A stretch of 64,000 nt of DNA, from positions 186,001 to 250,000 of the forward strand of contig NZ_BMTW01000001.1 in assembly GCF_014649875.1 (NCBI RefSeq). The letters are read 5' to 3'. How positions within the stretch are numbered: position 1 is the stretch's first letter; each line of letters opens with the position of its first letter. The position numbers and the translations under genes were made by a program. The DNA is from Streptomyces rubiginosohelvolus. Its GTDB lineage: Bacteria > Actinomycetota > Actinomycetes > Streptomycetales > Streptomycetaceae. This document shows, piece after piece, positions 7,928 to 15,557 of the stretch. The notes beneath the pieces were generated by a model. The model was not told where the DNA came from and searched no databases. It was given only the letters and a program-made list of their open reading frames with translations.

Positions 7928-9021
7928 CCGGCCCGGCCGTGCTCGACTGCGAGGACGTGGAATGGTTTCGCGACGCCGCCGAGATGCCCTCGGCCGCCCG
8001 GGGTGCTGCCGCCACGCTTGCGCGGCGCATCGGGCTCGACGGCTACCGGGCCTCCGAGGTCGCCCTCGCGGTCACTGAGGCCGCGACCAACCTCCAGCGG
8101 CACGCGCGCGACGGCGCTCTGCTGCTGCGGGTCCTGCGCACGTCGGACCGGGCGGGGGTCGAGTTCCTCACCGTGGACACCGGCCCCGGCATGGCCGACG
8201 TCGAGGCGGCGCTGGCGGACGGAACGTCCTCCGGCGGCACCCTCGGGATCGGGCTGGGAGCGGTGGTCCGGCTCGCAGACGCGTTCGACGTCCATTCCCT
8301 GCCGGGCCGGGGCACCGTCCTGGCCGCGCAGTTCTGGGACCGCCCGGCCGGGAGCGGGCCCACCGGCGGGATGGCGTCGGTCTCCTCGGGGCTGACGCGG
8401 CCCATCAGCGGGGAGACCAGCTGCGGTGACGCCTGGGCCGTGAGGGTCGACGAAGGCGGGGGGACGGAGGACGCGATCGGACCGCGTTCCGCCTTCGGCC
8501 GCTCCGTCCCCGCGTCGGAGCCCGCGGTGCTGGTCATGCTCTGCGACGGGCTGGGCCACGGGCCGCTCGCCGCACGCGCCGCCGGCGCGGCGGTGACGGA
8601 GTTCCGGCGGAGTACGGACCGGCACCCTGAAGGTCTGCTGCGCCGCATCCACGTGGCGCTGCGGGGCACGCGGGGTGGCGCGGTCGCCGTGGCCAGGATC
8701 GAGCCGGCCCGGGAACGGGTGCTCTACTGCGGCATCGGCAACGTGAACGGGGTCCTGCTGGGCCCGGACTCCCGCAAGGGCCTGCTCTCGGCCCCGGGCA
8801 TCGTCGGGCAGCAGATGCGCGGCCTGCGGACGTTCGAGCTGCCGCTGCCGCCGGGCGGGGCCCTGGTCATGCACTCCGACGGGCTGACCGACCGCTGGAA
8901 GGCCGACGAGTTGCCCGGCCTCCTCCGGCACACCCCGGCCGTGATGGCGGGGCAGCTGCTGCGCGAAGCAGGCGTCCGCCACGACGACGCGGGGATCGTG
9001 GTCGTCAAGGGGGCCTGGTGA
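7924..9021 (+). CDS. Fusion of an RsbT/RsbW-like ATPase domain with an RsbX-like PP2C phosphatase
   Basis: A 365-residue two-domain protein. Residues about 12-145 are a GHKL ATPase module: EVALAVTEAATNLQRHARDG (N-box), TVDTGPGMADVE (G1) and SGGTLGIGLGAVVRL (G2). Residues about 165-363 are a small PP2C/SpoIIE phosphatase domain: GETSCGDAW, LVMLCDGLGHG, VMHSDGLTDRW and DDAGIVVVKG carry the metal-binding aspartates. The phosphatase half resembles RsbX, which dephosphorylates RsbR and RsbS, so the protein may both phosphorylate and reset stressosome partners. That dual role is inference. ATG at 7924 overlaps the rsbT stop (ATGA), and its own stop overlaps the kinase gene (GTGA). Confidence 0.88.
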   Translation: MTGPAVLDCEDVEWFRDAAEMPSAARGAAATLARRIGLDGYRASEVALAVTEAATNLQRHARDGALLLRVLRTSDRAGVEFLTVDTGPGMADVEAALADGTSSGGTLGIGLGAVVRLADAFDVHSLPGRGTVLAAQFWDRPAGSGPTGGMASVSSGLTRPISGETSCGDAWAVRVDEGGGTEDAIGPRSAFGRSVPASEPAVLVMLCDGLGHGPLAARAAGAAVTEFRRSTDRHPEGLLRRIHVALRGTRGGAVAVARIEPARERVLYCGIGNVNGVLLGPDSRKGLLSAPGIVGQQMRGLRTFELPLPPGGALVMHSDGLTDRWKADELPGLLRHTPAVMAGQLLREAGVRHDDAGIVVVKGAW

Positions 9022-10400
9022 CGGGCGGCGCACCGGACCCGGACGTCCTCGCCTCGTACAGCCTCAGGACGCCGCAGGACGTGTTCGCCCTGCGGCGCAC
9101 CGGGCAGAGCGCTGCGGAGGCGCTCGGCATGGACCGTCAGGACCAGGTGCGCTTCGCCACCGCACTGAGCGAGCTCGGTCGCGACCGCCTGGGCTGCGAG
9201 GAACTGACCGTGACCTTCGCGCTCCCGGTGGACGCGGAGCGGGTGCTCACCGTCGTCTTCGCGTGGGCGGGCGGCACGAAGGCGGGCCCCGACCTGGAAC
9301 CGGCCTCCCGGCTGCTGAACCGGGTCCGCCACGAAGCCGGCGCCGCCCGGCACCGGATCGTCGCGGAGCATCTCCTTCCGGCGAGCTGGACGGACAGCCC
9401 GGATGCCCGGAGCGCCGTCGTCGCGGCTCTCCGGCGCCACGCGACCCCGTCCCTCGCCGACGACCTGCGGGCCCAGACCCGCGACCTGATTTCCGCTCTG
9501 GAGGAGACCCGGGCGCAACGAGAGGAGATGCGGCGGCTCAACGAGGAGCTGGAGGAGACCAACCGCGGGGTACTCGCCCTCTACACCGAGCTGTCGCAGG
9601 AACTGGAGGAGACGAACAGCGGGGTCGTGGCCCTCCACGCCGAACTGGAGGAGAAGTCCGCTCGGCTGCGCGAGACGAGCGAGGCCAAGACGAGGTTCTG
9701 GCGCAACATCAGCCATGAGCTCCGCACCCCGGTGAACGCGGTGGTGGCGCTGACCCGGCTGCTGCTGGCCCCCGGCTCCTCCCCGCTCACCGACGAGCAG
9801 CGCCGACAGGTCTCCTTGATCGACGCCTCGGGGCAGTCGCTGCTCGCGCTGGTGGGCGATCTGCTGGACGTGGCCAAGGCCGAGGCGGGCCAGCTGGAGG
9901 TCAACGCGGCGCCGACCGATCTGCGGGCGCTGCTGGCGCAGTTGGGCGCGGTGATGCGGAACACCGGCCCGTCCGACGTGACGCTGCTGATGCCGCCGTC
10001 CTCGGAGCTGCCCGTGTCGGTGACCGATGAGGCCCTGCTCACACGCATCCTGCGCAACCTGTTGTCCAACGCCCTGAAGTTCACCGAGAGGGGCGAGGTG
10101 AGGCTGGACGTCCGGGTGGAACCGCCGCGGATGTTCTTCACGGTCACGGACACCGGGGTGGGCATCCCGGAGGCCGAGCTGTCCCGCGTGTTCGAGGAGT
10201 TCTACCAGGTACGCGGCCCCCTCCAGCGGGTCCACCGGGGTACCGGACTCGGTCTCCCCTACGCCCGAACCCTCACCGAGCTCCTCGGCGGAACACTGCG
10301 CTTGTCGAGCACCCCCGGAGCGGGCACCCGGGCGGAGGTCGAGCTGCCTTTCACGCCCGCGCCCCCGACGCCCGCACCCTCCCCGGAGAACATCCCGTGA
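9018..10400 (+). CDS. Cytoplasmic sensor histidine kinase of the stressosome operon
   Basis: 460 residues, no membrane segment. Residues about 1-125 look like a degenerate RsbT/HATPase_c_2 module (ALGMDRQDQVRFATALSELGRD resembles an N-box helix but lacks clear G boxes). Residues about 152-225 are a long charged coiled coil containing an 18-residue unit twice (ELEETNRGVLALYTELSQ then ELEETNSGVVALHAELEE). Then the H-box FWRNISHELRTPVNAV (phosphorylatable His233), N-box ILRNLLSNALKFTERG, G1 VTDTGVGIPEAE and G2 GTGLGLPYARTL. The partner receiver is encoded by the next gene, again with a GTGA overlap. The likely model is that RsbT or the fusion protein acts on the N-terminal module to control kinase activity. 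Confidence 0.9.
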   Translation: MTGGAPDPDVLASYSLRTPQDVFALRRTGQSAAEALGMDRQDQVRFATALSELGRDRLGCEELTVTFALPVDAERVLTVVFAWAGGTKAGPDLEPASRLLNRVRHEAGAARHRIVAEHLLPASWTDSPDARSAVVAALRRHATPSLADDLRAQTRDLISALEETRAQREEMRRLNEELEETNRGVLALYTELSQELEETNSGVVALHAELEEKSARLRETSEAKTRFWRNISHELRTPVNAVVALTRLLLAPGSSPLTDEQRRQVSLIDASGQSLLALVGDLLDVAKAEAGQLEVNAAPTDLRALLAQLGAVMRNTGPSDVTLLMPPSSELPVSVTDEALLTRILRNLLSNALKFTERGEVRLDVRVEPPRMFFTVTDTGVGIPEAELSRVFEEFYQVRGPLQRVHRGTGLGLPYARTLTELLGGTLRLSSTPGAGTRAEVELPFTPAPPTPAPSPENIP

Positions 10401-12022
10401 CCGAGACCGCGCGGCGCGACGCCGCCCCAGGAACCGTCCTGGTGATAGACGACGACGAGACCAACCGCTACATCCTCACCAGCTGGCTCACCCGCGCCGG
10501 GCACACGGTGCTCGGCGCGGCCGACGGGACGGCGGGCCTCCACCTGCTGGCCGAGACGGGCGACGCTCTGCCCGAGGTGGCCGTCATCGACGTACAGCTC
10601 CCGGACATGAGCGGCTTCGAGGTGTGCGAGCGGATCAAGGCCGATCCGCGCACCGGATCTCTGCCGGTCGTCCACGTGTCAGCGGTCGCCGTCAACACGG
10701 AGGACCACACCGAGGGACTCAGCCGGGGCGCGGACGCCTATCTCGACCAGCCGATCGATCCGAACGAGTTCCTGGCCACCGTGACGGCGGCCCTCCGCTA
10801 CGCTCGGGCCCGGCGGCGCGCGGAGCACCTGACACTGCGGCTGGCCGCGCTGAACCGGGCCACGCTGGACGTGTACCGGACGGTAGGTTTTCCCGCCTTC
10901 AGCGCGGCGGCGACCCGTGGTGCGGCCTCCCTCATGTCCGGCCCCGCCACCTCGATCTTCCTCAGTCCGCAGGGCTTGACCGTGCACAGCCATGCGACTG
11001 GTCCGGACGCCGCTCCGGTCACCCTGCCCGCGATGGCCGAGCTGCTCGACGGGCTGGCCTCCCCGGTCCTGGGAGGCGGCACCGGCATCGAGGTCGTGAC
11101 GATTCCCAGGAGCCGGTGGAAAGCGCTGCTGCCGCTCGACCCGATCGAGGGCGACGTGTCGCTCGTCGTGGCGCGCACCAAACGCAACCGGCCGCCCGTC
11201 GCCATCGCCGTCCCGGCCGCCGCGGCCCGCACCACCGACGAGCGCGAGCTCCTCCAGCAGCTGGTGAACGCCAGCGCCTTGGCGCTGGAGGCCCTGCGCA
11301 CCTTCAACGAGGAGCACTCCCTGGCGCTGGCCCTCCAGCGCACCTTTCTGCCGGACCGGCTCCCGGACACTCCCGGCACGAGTCTTGCCGTGCGCTACCG
11401 CCCGGCCTCCGACCACGCCGAGATCGGCGGCGACTTCTACGAGGCGCTCCAGACCCCGGCCGGGTTGCTCCTGGCCATCGGCGACGTGGCCGGACACTCG
11501 CTCGTCGCGGCGACCGTCATGGGCGAGATCAGGCACGCACTGCGCGCCTACGCCCTGGAAGGCCACCCGCCCCACCACGTTCTGGAGCGGCTCGACGCCC
11601 TCCTCTCCCATACCCGGCCCGGTCTCACCGTGACGCTCTGCCTGGTCTTGGTCGAGCCGGACGGCAGCCGAATCCACATAGCCAACGCCGGCCACATACC
11701 GCCGCTGCTCCTCGCCCCTGACGGCGGCGCGGCCTATCTGTCCGAGCACGGTCCGCTGCTGGGCCTGCGGCTTCCCCACCCTCCCGCCCATGTCCGTACC
11801 ACCGCACCGGGATCCCGACTGCTGCTGATCACCGACGGCCTGGTCGAGGTCCGCAACCAGGACCTCGACCACAGCCTGGGCGCGTTCCTCGACGCGGCGG
11901 CGGCCGGCCCGCGCGAGCTCGAACCCCTCTGCGACCACCTCCTGGACACGTTCGGTGAGGGCAAGGAGGACGACATCGCGCTCCTCGCGCTGCATCTGCA
12001 CGAGGACCGGCACTCGGCATAG
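10397..12022 (+). CDS. Receiver domain-GAF-like-PP2C (SpoIIE) phosphatase response regulator
   Basis: Output protein of the stressosome operon, 541 residues. Residues 11-130 are a receiver domain: acidic pocket DDDE at 18-21, phospho-acceptor Asp65 in VAVIDVQLPDMSGF, Ser95 as the conserved Ser/Thr. The normally invariant Lys is Gln118 (AYLDQPI). Residues about 145-310 form a GAF-like linker with LVVARTKRNRPPVAIAVPAA and end in LLQQLVNASALALEAL. Residues about 310-538 are a PP2C/SpoIIE phosphatase: YRPASDHAEIGGDFYEAL, AIGDVAGHSLVAATVMGE, LLITDGLVE and EDDIALLALHLH. Presumed substrate is a phosphorylated anti-sigma factor antagonist encoded elsewhere. GTG at 10397 overlaps the kinase stop. The operon seems to end here; 62 bases follow before the next start. 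Confidence 0.9.
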   Translation: MTETARRDAAPGTVLVIDDDETNRYILTSWLTRAGHTVLGAADGTAGLHLLAETGDALPEVAVIDVQLPDMSGFEVCERIKADPRTGSLPVVHVSAVAVNTEDHTEGLSRGADAYLDQPIDPNEFLATVTAALRYARARRRAEHLTLRLAALNRATLDVYRTVGFPAFSAAATRGAASLMSGPATSIFLSPQGLTVHSHATGPDAAPVTLPAMAELLDGLASPVLGGGTGIEVVTIPRSRWKALLPLDPIEGDVSLVVARTKRNRPPVAIAVPAAAARTTDERELLQQLVNASALALEALRTFNEEHSLALALQRTFLPDRLPDTPGTSLAVRYRPASDHAEIGGDFYEALQTPAGLLLAIGDVAGHSLVAATVMGEIRHALRAYALEGHPPHHVLERLDALLSHTRPGLTVTLCLVLVEPDGSRIHIANAGHIPPLLLAPDGGAAYLSEHGPLLGLRLPHPPAHVRTTAPGSRLLLITDGLVEVRNQDLDHSLGAFLDAAAAGPRELEPLCDHLLDTFGEGKEDDIALLALHLHEDRHSA

Positions 12023-12093
12023 CGACGCACCAGCCGATCCCACCGTGCCCACACCCTTGACCGCACCCGGGCCGCGGGGCTCGTATGTGGTGC

Positions 12094-12600
12094 ATGGCAG
12101 AGCGGGCGACCCACCGGGACCGGCTCCGCGCCCTGGAGTTCGAGGCCTTCGTGGCGGGCGCGGGCGGACGCCTGCTGCACACCGCGACCCTGCTCACCGG
12201 CGAACCGTCCCAGCCGCCGGGCGCGTACGACCGGGCCGAGGCGCTGCTGCGCGCGGCGCTCGCCCGGACGTACGCCGACTGGGACCGGCTGCACGGCGGC
12301 GACCCGTACGACCGGGCCCGCCGGGAGCTGGCCCTCCGCTTCGCCCGGGAGGCCCGGCGCCATCAGCGGCCGCGCGGCGGTGTGCTGGACCGGCTGACCC
12401 CGATCGAGCGGCTGGTCCTGGTCCTGCGGACGTACGAGGAGGTCGGCGAGGAACAGACGGCGGCGCTGCTCGGGCTGCCGGCCGACCGGATCCGCGCGGT
12501 GTGCGCGCGGGCGGTGGCGACGCTGCGGGCGGCCGGGCCCCGACGCGGGGTGGCCGGACGCGGGACCGGGGCGGCCCCGGCCCCCCGGAGGACGCCGTGA
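12094..12600 (+). CDS. SigE-family sigma factor-like protein
   Basis: About 168 residues. The start AERATHRDRLRALEFEAFVAGAGGRLLHTATLLTGE resembles the beginning of SigE-family ECF sigma factors (region 2.1-2.2), and LDRLTPIERLVLVLRTYEEVGEEQTAALLGLPADRIRAVCARAVATLR is a recognisable sigma region 4 helix-turn-helix. The stretch between them, where the promoter -10 reading region 2.4 should lie, is arginine-rich and poorly matched, so it may not be a working sigma factor. ATG at 12094 is preferred; another in-frame ATG lies at 12085, and neither has a clear ribosome site. It overlaps the next gene by 4 bases (GTGA). Confidence 0.65.
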   Translation: MAERATHRDRLRALEFEAFVAGAGGRLLHTATLLTGEPSQPPGAYDRAEALLRAALARTYADWDRLHGGDPYDRARRELALRFAREARRHQRPRGGVLDRLTPIERLVLVLRTYEEVGEEQTAALLGLPADRIRAVCARAVATLRAAGPRRGVAGRGTGAAPAPRRTP

Positions 12601-12854
12601 GCGCGGACCGGCGGGACCCGCGCGAGGAGCAGGTCCGGCGGATGCTGGACGGCCCGCATCCCGTCCTGCCGCCCGATCTGGCCGCGCAGGCGGTCCGGCA
12701 CGGCGGACGCCGCCTGCGGCTGCGCCGGGCGGTGCAGCGGACGGCGGGCTGGCTGCTGGCCCTGGTGCTCGTGGCGTTCCTGATCTGGATCGGCGTCGAG
12801 CAGCCGTGGGCGACCGAGCCCGCCCAGGTCACTCCGCCGTTGGAGGGCTGGTGA
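12597..12854 (+). CDS. Small single-span membrane protein paired with the sigma-like gene
   Basis: 85 residues. The first 40 are charged and cytoplasmic (EEQVRRMLDGPHPVLPPDLAAQAVRHG), a single helix spans about residues 47-67 (TAGWLLALVLVAFLIWIGV), and a short proline-rich tail lies outside. The arrangement, GTGA overlap with an upstream sigma-like gene and N-terminal HPxLPPDL helix resemble small membrane partners of SigE-family sigma factors, so an anti-sigma-like role is possible. No zinc-binding HxxxCxxC motif is present. Function unproven. Confidence 0.7.
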   Translation: MSADRRDPREEQVRRMLDGPHPVLPPDLAAQAVRHGGRRLRLRRAVQRTAGWLLALVLVAFLIWIGVEQPWATEPAQVTPPLEGW

Positions 12855-12924
12855 GCCGTTGGGGTCCCGGTGGGAAAGGCCTACGCTGGAGAAACCGGCT
12901 GTCGTACGAGCCGAGGAGGTCGTG

Positions 12925-13122
12925 ATGACGAGGAAGACCGCGGACTGCCGCAAGTATCCGAGCGAGACGAACTGCACCCTCACCCTCACCGGTGAGGAGG
13001 ACGAGGTCGTCCGGGCCGCGAGCGAGCACGCGGCGTCGGTCCACGGACACGAGAACACCCCCGAACTGCGCGAGCAGATCAGGGGCATGCTGGAGGACGC
13101 GGACGAGAAGGTGAGCGCCTGA
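12925..13122 (+). CDS. DUF1059 family small protein
   Basis: 65 residues, MTRKTADCRKYPSETNCTLT at the start, then TGEEDEVVRAASEHAASVHGHENTPELREQIRGMLEDA. The CxxYPS...C pair followed by an EEEVxxxAxEHAxxxHG helix is the DUF1059 pattern. Function unknown. The ATG at 12925 has a strong GAGGAGGT ribosome site 4-5 bases upstream. A hairpin terminator follows, shared with convergent metB. Confidence 0.82.
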   Translation: MTRKTADCRKYPSETNCTLTLTGEEDEVVRAASEHAASVHGHENTPELREQIRGMLEDADEKVSA

Positions 13123-13133
13123 ACACCGGAACG

Positions 13134-13169
13134 ACAGGGGCGCCCACCGTCACCGGCGGGCGCCCCTGT
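13134..13169. terminator. Bidirectional terminator between the DUF1059 gene and metB
   Basis: Inverted repeat with a perfect 12-bp outer stem, 13134-13145 pairing with 13158-13169, one internal mismatch, then three more pairs around a short loop. It separates two convergent genes. Confidence 0.75.
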
Positions 13170-13185
13170 GATGACGGGTGCTGGA

Positions 13186-14331
13186 TCAGCCCAGTGCCTG
13201 CGTGAGGTCGGCGAGCAGGTCGTCGCCGTTCTCGATGCCGACGGAGATCCGGACCAGGTCGGCCGGGACCTCCAGCAGGGAGCCCGCGACGGAGGCGTGC
13301 GTCATCCGGCCCGGGTGCTCGATCAGCGACTCCACGCCGCCGAGGGACTCGCCGAGCGTGAAGAGCTTCGCGCGGTTGCAGACCTCGACCGCCGCCTCCT
13401 CACCGGCCGCGACACGGAAGGACACCATGCCGCCGAAGGCCTTCATCTGCTTGGCGGCGACCTCGTGCCCGGGGTGCTCGGGCAGGCCCGGGTAGAGGAC
13501 CTGGGAGACCTTGGGGTGCCGGGTCAGCAGGTCGGCGACCTTCGTGGCGTTCTCGGTGTGCCGGTCCATGCGGACGGCGAGCGTCTTGATGCCGCGCAGC
13601 ACGAGCCAGGCGTCGAAGGGACCGGCGACCGCGCCCATGGCGTTCTGGTGGAAGGCCAGTTCCTCGGCGAGCTCCGGGTCGCTGACGACGAGCGCGCCGC
13701 CGACGACGTCGGAGTGGCCGCCCATGTACTTGGTCGTGGAGTGCACGATGACGTCCGCGCCGAGCGCCAGCGGCTGCTGGAGGTACGGCGAGGCGAAGGT
13801 GTTGTCGACGACGAGGCGCGCCCCGGCCTGGTGCGCGACCTGGGCGACGGCGGCGATGTCGGTGATGCCGAGCAGCGGGTTGGACGGGGTCTCCACCCAG
13901 ACCGCCTTGGTGCGCGGGGTGATCGCGGCCCGTACGGCGGCCACGTCCGAGGTGTCGGCCACCGAGAACTCCACGCCCCACCGCGCGGCGACCTTCGCGA
14001 ACAGCCGGAACGTGCCGCCGTAGGCGTCGTTCGGGATGACCACGTGGTCGCCGGGGGTCAGCAGCGTACGCAGGAGGCAGTCCTCGGCGGCGAGACCGGA
14101 GGCGAAGGCGAGACCGCGGCGGCCGCCTTCGAGGGCCGCGAGGTTCTCCTCCAGGGCCGTACGGGTCGGGTTGGCGCTGCGGCTGTACTCGTATCCGCCG
14201 CGCAGTCCGCCCACGCCGTCCTGCTTGTACGTGGAGACCTGGTAGATCGGCGGAACCACCGCGCCGGTGAGGGGGTCGGCGGTGTTCCCCGCGTGGATGG
14301 CGAGGGTTTCGAAGCTGTGCTGGTCGCTCAT
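13186..14331 (-). CDS. metB: Cystathionine gamma-synthase / gamma-lyase family PLP enzyme
   Basis: PLP enzyme of the Cys/Met metabolism family, 381 residues, the usual length. PLP lysine is Lys201 in HSTTKYMGGHSDV; other family marks are YEYSRSANPTRTALEENLAALEGG (about 48-70), SGLAAEDCLL and the C-terminal FTLGESLGGVESLIEHPGRMTHAS. Synthase (transsulfuration to methionine) and lyase (to cysteine) cannot be separated safely by eye; Streptomyces orthologues are annotated as either. The start ATG at 14331 has no ribosome site, but TACGCT lies 8 bases before it, so the mRNA is probably leaderless. Confidence 0.9.
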   Translation of the reverse strand: MSDQHSFETLAIHAGNTADPLTGAVVPPIYQVSTYKQDGVGGLRGGYEYSRSANPTRTALEENLAALEGGRRGLAFASGLAAEDCLLRTLLTPGDHVVIPNDAYGGTFRLFAKVAARWGVEFSVADTSDVAAVRAAITPRTKAVWVETPSNPLLGITDIAAVAQVAHQAGARLVVDNTFASPYLQQPLALGADVIVHSTTKYMGGHSDVVGGALVVSDPELAEELAFHQNAMGAVAGPFDAWLVLRGIKTLAVRMDRHTENATKVADLLTRHPKVSQVLYPGLPEHPGHEVAAKQMKAFGGMVSFRVAAGEEAAVEVCNRAKLFTLGESLGGVESLIEHPGRMTHASVAGSLLEVPADLVRISVGIENGDDLLADLTQALG

Positions 14332-14398
14332 GAGGCCCGAGCGTAGTTCCTGGCGGAGGCCCTTACCGGCCACTCGCCGCTCCGGTGACAATGGAGCC

Positions 14399-15502
14399 AT
14401 GGAGATTCTGTTGTTCCTGCTCGCGATGTGCATGCTCGCGGCGGTCATCGGCCCCTGGCTGATGCGCCGCCGGGGCGGTATCCGCCAGGTCGCCCCCGGT
14501 TCGCCGGACGCCGCCGACCCGGACACGTACGGCTTCGCCCGCCAGGAGGAGCTGGACGTCCGGATGCCGGGCCCCGACCAGGACCTCCTGGACGTGCTCG
14601 ACGTCGTCCAGGGCACCCAGCAGTGGCAGGCGGCCTCCCAACTGCTGGCCGGGACGCCGAAGGAGGGCGAGGTGCGCTGGCAGCGGATCCAGGCCTTCGC
14701 GGGCGCGGCCTCGCTGGAGCTGGCGCAGCAGCCGGGCAAGGGCGGCTCGTGGCTGCGGGCCTGGCGCGCGGAGTCGCCGAAGGACGCGGGCGGCGCGGCG
14801 GTGCACGCGGAGTTCCTGGTGCAGCAGGCGTGGCGGTCATCGGCCGCGGGCAGCGACGACTTCCGGATCATCCTGGAGGAGGCCCGTACGGTCTGCGGCG
14901 AGGCGGCGCTGCTCGCGCCGGGCGACCCCGTGCCGTACATCGTGGAGCTGGCGGTGGCCCGGGGCCTGGGCTACACCCCCGAGCAGTTCGACCAACTGTG
15001 GGCGAAGATCATCGACCGGGCCCCGGCGCACATGGGCGCGCACATCGCGGCGCTGCACTTCCACTCCGAGCGGTGGCACGGTTCGCGCAAGGACGCCGAG
15101 GCCTTCGCCACGGCCGCCGCCGCCCGCGCCCCGCAGGGTTCGCTGCTGGCGGCGCTGCCGCTGTTCGCGGTGTACGAGCACCTGCCGGAGGTCAACCTGG
15201 TGCAGGGCTTCTACCGCAGCCAGGTGGTGACGAAGGCGGTCGAGGGCGCGATGTTCGCGGTGCACGCGGCACGCCAGGACGACCCGATGCTGGCCCATGT
15301 CCGCCACCTCCTGGTGCTGTTCCTGGTGCACATGGAGCGCTGGTCGGAGGCGATGCACCAGCTGATCCGGATCGACGGCCACGTGGGCGCCCTGCCGTGG
15401 ACGGCGGAGCCGGACCCGGCCGCGCAGTACACGGTCTACCGGGCGCTGGCGGTCGCGGGGTACGAGGCGAACGGCGGCAGCCCGGCGACGCTGCCGCACT
15501 GA
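14399..15502 (+). CDS. Conserved hypothetical membrane-anchored protein with TPR-like helical body
   Basis: 367 residues. One N-terminal transmembrane helix (about 2-20, EILLFLLAMCMLAAVIGPWLM) followed by RRRGG, then a large soluble alpha-helical body rich in Ala, Leu and Trp with paired-helix character (for example VVQGTQQWQAASQLLAG, HIAALHFHSERWHGSRKDAEAF, FLVHMERWSEAMHQL). This looks like a degenerate tetratricopeptide-type repeat protein anchored to the membrane. I do not recognise a family with a known role. ATG at 14399 was chosen as the first codon giving an intact membrane helix. It is divergent from metB with a 67-bp gap. Confidence 0.78.
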   Translation: MEILLFLLAMCMLAAVIGPWLMRRRGGIRQVAPGSPDAADPDTYGFARQEELDVRMPGPDQDLLDVLDVVQGTQQWQAASQLLAGTPKEGEVRWQRIQAFAGAASLELAQQPGKGGSWLRAWRAESPKDAGGAAVHAEFLVQQAWRSSAAGSDDFRIILEEARTVCGEAALLAPGDPVPYIVELAVARGLGYTPEQFDQLWAKIIDRAPAHMGAHIAALHFHSERWHGSRKDAEAFATAAAARAPQGSLLAALPLFAVYEHLPEVNLVQGFYRSQVVTKAVEGAMFAVHAARQDDPMLAHVRHLLVLFLVHMERWSEAMHQLIRIDGHVGALPWTAEPDPAAQYTVYRALAVAGYEANGGSPATLPH

Positions 15503-15557
15503 TCTCCGTACGGCTTCATGGCCTGGCGGGGGCGGGGCCGGGGCCGTCGCGGCGGGG

